Part shown: one piece after another, positions 30,688 to 34,466 of the stretch | Numbering within the stretch: the first letter of the stretch is position 1 | How the letters are laid out: each line of letters opens with the position of its first letter | From: a virus | DNA length: 34,466 nt | IMG/VR virus record: IMGVR_UViG_3300023109_000064 | Location: 1 to 34,466 of that record | Strand: one strand, 5' to 3' | Translations under genes and position numbers: made by a program | Notes under the pieces: generated by a model | The model's database searches: none | What the model saw: the letters and a program-made list of their open reading frames with translations, nothing else | Told to the model about the DNA's origin: nothing

Positions 30688-30763
30688 TTAAGCGTTTTTG
30701 CATACAGGGTTAACAAAAACGAAATAATTAAATAAATAATAAGCTAATGTTTGTCAAGAATTA

Positions 30764-30901
30764 TTAAAGTAAAGAGATGAGTAATAAACTAAAAAATATT
30801 AATAAAGCTTGGTAGGGAAAATAATAAGCACTTGCTGCTAAAAAGCAGATTATTAAAAGGACATACACGTAAAACAGTAGGTCCTTAAAATTTCTAATCA
30901 T
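30764..30901 (-). CDS. 45-residue hydrophobic membrane peptide
   Basis: An ATG at 30901 overlaps the stop of the upstream gene (ATGATTAG). The peptide is almost all hydrophobic: FYVYVLLIICFLAASAYYF and QALLIFFSLLLISLL form two membrane spans with a short basic N-terminus (MIRNFK). It could be a holin, antiholin or other small membrane protein. It is too short for most gene finders. Confidence 0.6.
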   Translation of the reverse strand: MIRNFKDLLFYVYVLLIICFLAASAYYFPYQALLIFFSLLLISLL

Positions 30902-31193
30902 TTTTAATCTCATTAGTGTCTAATTGACTTTGATAAAGAGTTAAAAGAGATTGAACAGAATTGTTAGCTAACCAAGAATCAGGTAAATCGGTAAGCTTTA
31001 AGACTTTTTTAGAAGTCTTATTTGTTGATCTTAGCTTTACCTTATCAAAGGGTGTAACAGATGTTTTGAGCATTTTAGCAGTAGTATTGAGTACTATTCC
31101 TATTTCAAGTATAAGTCCGCCAAAACGAGGATTACCACCGGGAATTAAAAAGAAATCGCCAGGCTCAATTTCTTGTTGTAACATGTCTTTCAT
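30894..31193 (-). CDS. Small orphan protein
   Basis: The 99 residues begin MLQQEIEPGDFFLIPGGN and then GLILEIGIVLNTT, a beta-barrel-like start seen in small phage proteins (a PGD turn). The remainder is basic (KVKLRSTNKTSKKVLKL), then helical. No function is known to me. Confidence 0.65.
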   Translation of the reverse strand: MKDMLQQEIEPGDFFLIPGGNPRFGGLILEIGIVLNTTAKMLKTSVTPFDKVKLRSTNKTSKKVLKLTDLPDSWLANNSVQSLLTLYQSQLDTNEIKND

Positions 31194-31196
31194 TAT

Positions 31197-31499
31197 TTAT
31201 TTTCTATTAAGTAAAGTTACTTGATTCTTAGTATATTGCTTAGTAACACAAGTGTAATCGTTAAAAAAAGATGGATAATTCTTTTTAAAATCTAAATATT
31301 TATAATGTGTTAAAATAGGAAGAGGGGGTGTAGCAGTTTTAGTTGGAAGGCATATATGAAAAGTTTTTAACTCAGTTTCATAATGGTTTTGCATAAATGT
31401 AAAACCGGCTATAAAAAGAACTATGAGTATAAAACCAAAAATCTTCTCTTTTGTTTCAGTCACGTGCAAACCAGTAATTTTATAATTTGTTTCAGTCAT
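31197..31499 (-). CDS. Single-span membrane protein
   Basis: The 100 residues have a hydrophilic N-terminus, a span IFGFILIVLFIAGFTFM near residue 20 and a long soluble C-terminus with two Cys (FHICLPTK, DYTCVTK). The ATG is conventional. Role unknown; possibly an anchored periplasmic protein. Confidence 0.6.
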   Translation of the reverse strand: MTETNYKITGLHVTETKEKIFGFILIVLFIAGFTFMQNHYETELKTFHICLPTKTATPPLPILTHYKYLDFKKNYPSFFNDYTCVTKQYTKNQVTLLNRK

Positions 31500-31549
31500 T
31501 TAAATAAAGCTATCGAAAATAAGTGTAAAAATAAAAACTTTGTAAAGTT

Positions 31550-31711
31550 TTACCATTTACCTTGAGGGCATTTAGAAGGTACAAGGAGGGCTTTTAAAAG
31601 TAAAAAGCAACCGCAATCTTTGCACTTATTTTTTTTAGAGTCGTAGCTTGGGCAATCCAAGCATTTAGCAATACGCTCTTTGTATTTTTGTCTTGATATA
31701 ATATTATTCAT
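31550..31711 (-). CDS. 53-residue zinc-ribbon phage protein
   Basis: An ATG at 31711 opens a 53-codon frame: RQKYKERIAKCLDCPSYDS, then CKDCGCFLLLKALL and KCPQGKW. The pairs CLDC and CKDC-GC and the final CPxGKW fit a small zinc-binding protein common in phages. It is too short for usual ORF cut-offs. Role unknown. Confidence 0.75.
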   Translation of the reverse strand: MNNIISRQKYKERIAKCLDCPSYDSKKNKCKDCGCFLLLKALLVPSKCPQGKW

Positions 31712-31736
31712 CAAAGCAACCTTAAATTAAAAAACA

Positions 31737-32156
31737 TTAATGTGTCGAGGTTTCAGGAAGCAAGTTATCATTAGAAAGAGTATTAAGAGCTAAACTTAAA
31801 TAGTTCTCTTTACTAATAGCAGCATATGTTTCTAATTCAGAAGCATGCTTATGTAAAGCATCAAAGTAAATTTTTGACGCTATTAATCTGTATTTAAAAT
31901 ATTTAAAAGAATAAGCTTCTTTATAAAAATCAGAAAGCAAAACAACAAAAGATTTCTGTAAAAAATCAGAATAATCTTGTATTAAAAAATTATAGTTGTG
32001 ATATTTGGTGTAATGCGGGTTTATTTCTATAAAGTATTTAAATGATAAAAGATCAGATTGTTTAGATAAGGAATGAATGTTTTTTAATAAAACTAAGTTT
32101 AAATCATCATAAATTCTGTTTTTGAGCCAAGCTTTTTTCGATCTCAAGTACTGCAT
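31737..32156 (-). CDS. Orphan helical protein
   Basis: The 139-residue form starts at the ATG at 32156, overlapping the upstream gene by 50 bases; a GTG at 32222 would overlap more. It is basic, aromatic and helical (LSFKYFIEINPHYTKYHNYNFLIQDYSDFLQ, YKEAYSFKYFKYRLIASKIYFDALH). No family was recognised. The overlap makes the start uncertain. Confidence 0.55.
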   Translation of the reverse strand: MQYLRSKKAWLKNRIYDDLNLVLLKNIHSLSKQSDLLSFKYFIEINPHYTKYHNYNFLIQDYSDFLQKSFVVLLSDFYKEAYSFKYFKYRLIASKIYFDALHKHASELETYAAISKENYLSLALNTLSNDNLLPETSTH

Positions 32157-32403
32157 AGCCTGCGATATCCTTCCATGGGTCTTCTGTATCTGCAAAATTG
32201 GCAATTCTATGAAGCTTGTCACTTATTCTAATAATAGTAAGAACATCAGAATAAGCTTCAGGTGGAATACCATCAGGGTAAAGCATTTTTAAAATGCTTG
32301 GCGCATTATTAAAAGCATTTCCGTAAGACTCACGTTTCTGAAGCAAGGTTTCTTTTAAAACATCAATTGCTTGAGACAAAAGTTCAGTATCAGTTGTTTT
32401 CAT
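32107..32403 (-). CDS. DUF1599/DUF6378-type phage protein (MazG-like fold)
   Basis: The 98 residues match a phage family linked to nucleotide modification: an N-terminal helix, KRESYGNAFNNAPSILK, SDVLTIIRISDKLHRIANF and EDPWKDIAGYAVLEIE. Such proteins share the all-alpha MazG-like layout with conserved YG, DK-x2-R and D-x-GYA. The ATG at 32403 lies within the end of the upstream gene. It contains a 19-base palindrome at 32281-32299. A pool-shaping role is inferred from the family. Confidence 0.75.
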   Translation of the reverse strand: MKTTDTELLSQAIDVLKETLLQKRESYGNAFNNAPSILKMLYPDGIPPEAYSDVLTIIRISDKLHRIANFADTEDPWKDIAGYAVLEIEKSLAQKQNL

Positions 32404-32644
32404 AAGCTGTAAAATCAAATTCTATAGAGTAATATTTTTGTAAAGACTGAATGTTGTATTCAAAATATTCGTAAACCATAAAGGAAAAATCGTATTGAGA
32501 ATAATCGAAAGTTTCTTTAGAAAAGTCTTGAGATAAACAATCTAGTATTTTTTGAACGCAATAAGTACATGTTTTTTCTGTTTCAGATATTATAAATGCG
32601 TCAAATGTTTTACGAGGTTCAAGGTATATTTTATTTGAGTTCAA
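32390..32644 (-). CDS. Small orphan protein (start uncertain)
   Basis: An open frame reaches from the upstream HNH gene to 32390. No ATG lies outside the upstream gene near the start; TTG at 32644 gives 84 residues. Content is plausible protein: KTFDAFIISETEKTCTYCVQKILDCLS, acidic-aromatic YDFSFMVYEYFEY. Two Cys pairs are present. No family was recognised. Confidence 0.5.
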   Translation of the reverse strand: MNSNKIYLEPRKTFDAFIISETEKTCTYCVQKILDCLSQDFSKETFDYSQYDFSFMVYEYFEYNIQSLQKYYSIEFDFTAYENN

Positions 32645-32672
32645 AATAAAGTCTTTTTTTATAAATAATAAG

Positions 32673-33812
32673 TTAAGTGTTAGACTTGGTGCGATTGCAA
32701 GGTTTACAAAGCATTTGTAAATTGGCTTGTATCGTCTTACCTCCACTAGACCAAGGAACTATATGATCAGCTTCCATTTGTTCTAAAAGGAAATTGGCTT
32801 TGCAAGAAAGGCATACGCCTTTTTGAGTTTCATATGCCAGTTGCTTATCTTTGGCATCAAAAGTACGCAAATTTAAATGCTTTTCATTGCCACTTAAAAG
32901 GTAATAATAAATACCTTTAGTGGACCTTAATTGAACTTCGTCGTCGTTTAAAAGAGCTCTATAAGTAGATTCGATAGTTACAGGATCATACTCTTGAGTA
33001 GAGTGCTGATTAAAGAGGAATCCCCAAGGGATTCCCCTCATATCTCTTCTATAGGTAGGGAAAACAGAGTGAACCCACATGATTACTTTTTGAAAGTAAT
33101 CCCATAATTCAAAAGAATAATTGGAAGTATTTTGAGGTATAATGTCACTTTGATGATTAGACATGTAAGTTTCAATATCGCAAGATTTACTATCTGCTAT
33201 CCACAAAAGAGCAGTTTCTAAGTAGTCTTGTTTAATTGGAACCCCTTTTACATAACGATTTGCAAAGTTATAAGCAGGGCAATTAGTCTTACTAAAGAAA
33301 GATTTTGCGTAAGAAAGCCATTCGCCGGTATAAACTGCGTTTCTTAATTCTTGGTTTGTTAACTTTTCACCAGAAATATTTATAGTTTTAAACCAATCAA
33401 GTTTTTCTTGAGAAGTACCTTGGCAAAAGTAAACCATAAGCTCGTAATTTAAAATTTCATCTTGGACATCTTTAGTTAGATTTGAAAAATACTTAGGATT
33501 TTCAGACAAATCTAAAATAGAAAATTCGCCTGAAACAAACTGACAAATAGATATAGTTCTTTGTTGACCGTCTAAAACTTCAAAAGAAGAAGTTCCGTTT
33601 TGAACCCAGTACATAACATTAATTGGCAGCCTATTCATGACTGAAGTTATTACTGCGTTTCTTTGATCAATGTTGTAAACAAATTCACGTTGATAAGCAG
33701 GTCTAACGTTAAGATTTTCAGAATAAGCAATTATACCTTGCTCAAGGTGGCTATTGTCTTTGTAACCAGAAACAAGTTCTGAGATTGGTATACTTTTAAG
33801 TTCAATCTTCAT
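32673..33812 (-). CDS. DUF262-HNH protein (GmrSD/restriction-like)
   Basis: The 379 residues show an N-terminal DUF262 domain: AYQREFVYNIDQRNAVITSV, EVLDGQQRTISICQF (DGQQR at 81-85), INISGEKLTNQELRNAVYTG. The C-terminus is an HNH nuclease motif: GVCLSCKANFLL, MEADHIVPWSSGGKT, NLQMLCKPCNRTKSN, giving two Cys pairs and the catalytic His. DUF262 domains are ParB/Srx-like NTP-using modules found in GmrS-type and other modified-DNA restriction systems. It overlaps the methyltransferase by 11 bases, so the two may act as a modification and cleavage pair. Confidence 0.9.
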   Translation of the reverse strand: MKIELKSIPISELVSGYKDNSHLEQGIIAYSENLNVRPAYQREFVYNIDQRNAVITSVMNRLPINVMYWVQNGTSSFEVLDGQQRTISICQFVSGEFSILDLSENPKYFSNLTKDVQDEILNYELMVYFCQGTSQEKLDWFKTINISGEKLTNQELRNAVYTGEWLSYAKSFFSKTNCPAYNFANRYVKGVPIKQDYLETALLWIADSKSCDIETYMSNHQSDIIPQNTSNYSFELWDYFQKVIMWVHSVFPTYRRDMRGIPWGFLFNQHSTQEYDPVTIESTYRALLNDDEVQLRSTKGIYYYLLSGNEKHLNLRTFDAKDKQLAYETQKGVCLSCKANFLLEQMEADHIVPWSSGGKTIQANLQMLCKPCNRTKSNT

Positions 33813-34466
33813 TTTCTTTAACTTTATGTTTAATAATTAAGCGACGGTATAAAATTTTACCATCTAATTCGGGGCCCTTACCTCTCCAAGGAACAGTATG
33901 GTCATCAAGACCAAGTATTTGAAACTGGTCAGGACAATATTTAGTTAAAATAGAGATAGGTACTCCCATAGGGCCTGAATAATCTAAAGGTATGTTTTTT
34001 ACTTTTGAAACCTCAATAGCATCACAGTTTTCATATTGTTTGTATTCGTCTGAATACTTTTTATACAAAAGTATTGGAGTGTTACGTTTATAATGCTCAA
34101 TATTTGTAAACCAACAAATATTCCCAAACTTCTTAAAAGAACCGTCTGGTTGCAAAAACCTATTTACATTATTGACACCAAGCCAAAGCAAATCATCCTT
34201 TAACAAGGGGAAGATCTGCTTATATGTTATAGCGTTCATACTGCCAATAAGAAGAAAAGATTTTTGATATCTCAACAACGTAGAAGTATATTCACGAAAA
34301 AGGCTAAAGGGAGGGTTTGTTACCACAATGTCAGCTTCTTGAAGAAGCTGAATCGAAGCAGGAGAAGAATAACTGCCATCGCCAAGTATTTCAGTTATCT
34401 TACATTCGTCTGGACTAGTCATTTCCAACTTAGTAGTAGTCAAAGCAGCGCTTACATAATGTGTAG
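33802..34466 (-). CDS. EcoRI-type adenine DNA methyltransferase (5' end outside window)
   Basis: The frame is open past the window edge (reads THYVSAALTTTK before any start), so the N-terminus with part of the AdoMet site is missing. The catalytic motif IV is DIVVTNPPFSLFREY; FLLIGSMNAITYKQIFPLLKDD, GNICWFTNIEHYKRNTP and NCDAIEVSKVKNIPLDYSGPMGVPISILTKYCPDQF follow, matching the EcoRI methylase family. It would put N6-methyl-adenine in a specific site to block restriction. It is directly upstream of the DUF262-HNH gene and probably co-transcribed. Confidence 0.92.
   Translation of the reverse strand, partial: THYVSAALTTTKLEMTSPDECKITEILGDGSYSSPASIQLLQEADIVVTNPPFSLFREYTSTLLRYQKSFLLIGSMNAITYKQIFPLLKDDLLWLGVNNVNRFLQPDGSFKKFGNICWFTNIEHYKRNTPILLYKKYSDEYKQYENCDAIEVSKVKNIPLDYSGPMGVPISILTKYCPDQFQILGLDDHTVPWRGKGPELDGKILYRRLIIKHKVKENED

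Noticed and set aside
1-34466. CRISPR arrays, insertion sequences, rRNA
   Set aside because: No spaced direct repeats, transposase motifs or rRNA sequence were seen.

Overview
The window looks like part of a large, AT-rich, double-stranded DNA phage genome. About 60 short, tightly packed genes are nearly all on the minus strand, often overlapping by a few bases. It holds tail-fibre-like genes, a phage-type replication and nucleotide-metabolism block, lysis enzymes, two tRNAs and many small orphan genes. No host genes, rRNA, insertion sequences or CRISPR arrays are visible. The host is unknown. One clue is a DNA polymerase III fragment that ends in an N-terminal split intein at the position used by cyanobacterial DnaE split inteins, so a cyanophage is plausible but not shown.

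Layout, left to right (transcription mostly runs right to left). 1-1738: end of a structural module (beta-helix tail fibre or spike, small tail protein). 1749-6409: DNA polymerase III alpha subunit broken into two genes, separated by five small genes, three of which are paralogues. 6402-15776: RecA, dCMP deaminase, MazG-like pyrophosphohydrolase, NrdB and NrdA, SpoVG-like protein, a possible ssDNA-binding protein, PhoH and a small P-loop kinase. 15785-22836: the most unusual part, a ubiquitin-like conjugation operon with an E2-like protein, a JAMM/JAB peptidase, an E1/ThiF-like activating enzyme, a small histone-H1(Hc1)-like protein and two near-identical ubiquitin-like proteins. A nucleotidyltransferase-like protein and a Cys-rich mini-protein lie upstream. 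22946-23875: the only plus-strand gene, an amidase endolysin. 23861-29690: SSB, ThyX, a lytic transglycosylase, an AlkB-type dioxygenase, small membrane and zinc proteins, and a membrane-anchored class III nucleotide cyclase. 29735-31711: small orphan genes, tRNA-Lys(UUU), a CAU-anticodon tRNA and two tiny genes of 45 and 53 codons. 31737-34466: small phage proteins, a DUF262-HNH nuclease-like protein and an EcoRI-type adenine methyltransferase cut by the window edge.

How it fits together: RecA, SSB, the polymerase fragments and PhoH would support replication and recombination. NrdAB, ThyX, dCMP deaminase and MazG would supply dNTPs, biased toward dTTP as suits an AT-rich genome. The ubiquitin-like cassette has every part of a cascade: modifier, E1, E2 and a JAB peptidase for maturation or removal. 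Its substrate is unknown. The cyclase with adjacent membrane proteins and the DUF262-HNH/methyltransferase pair are candidates for inter-phage conflict or host takeover. Everything here was read by eye from sequence motifs; no database search was run.
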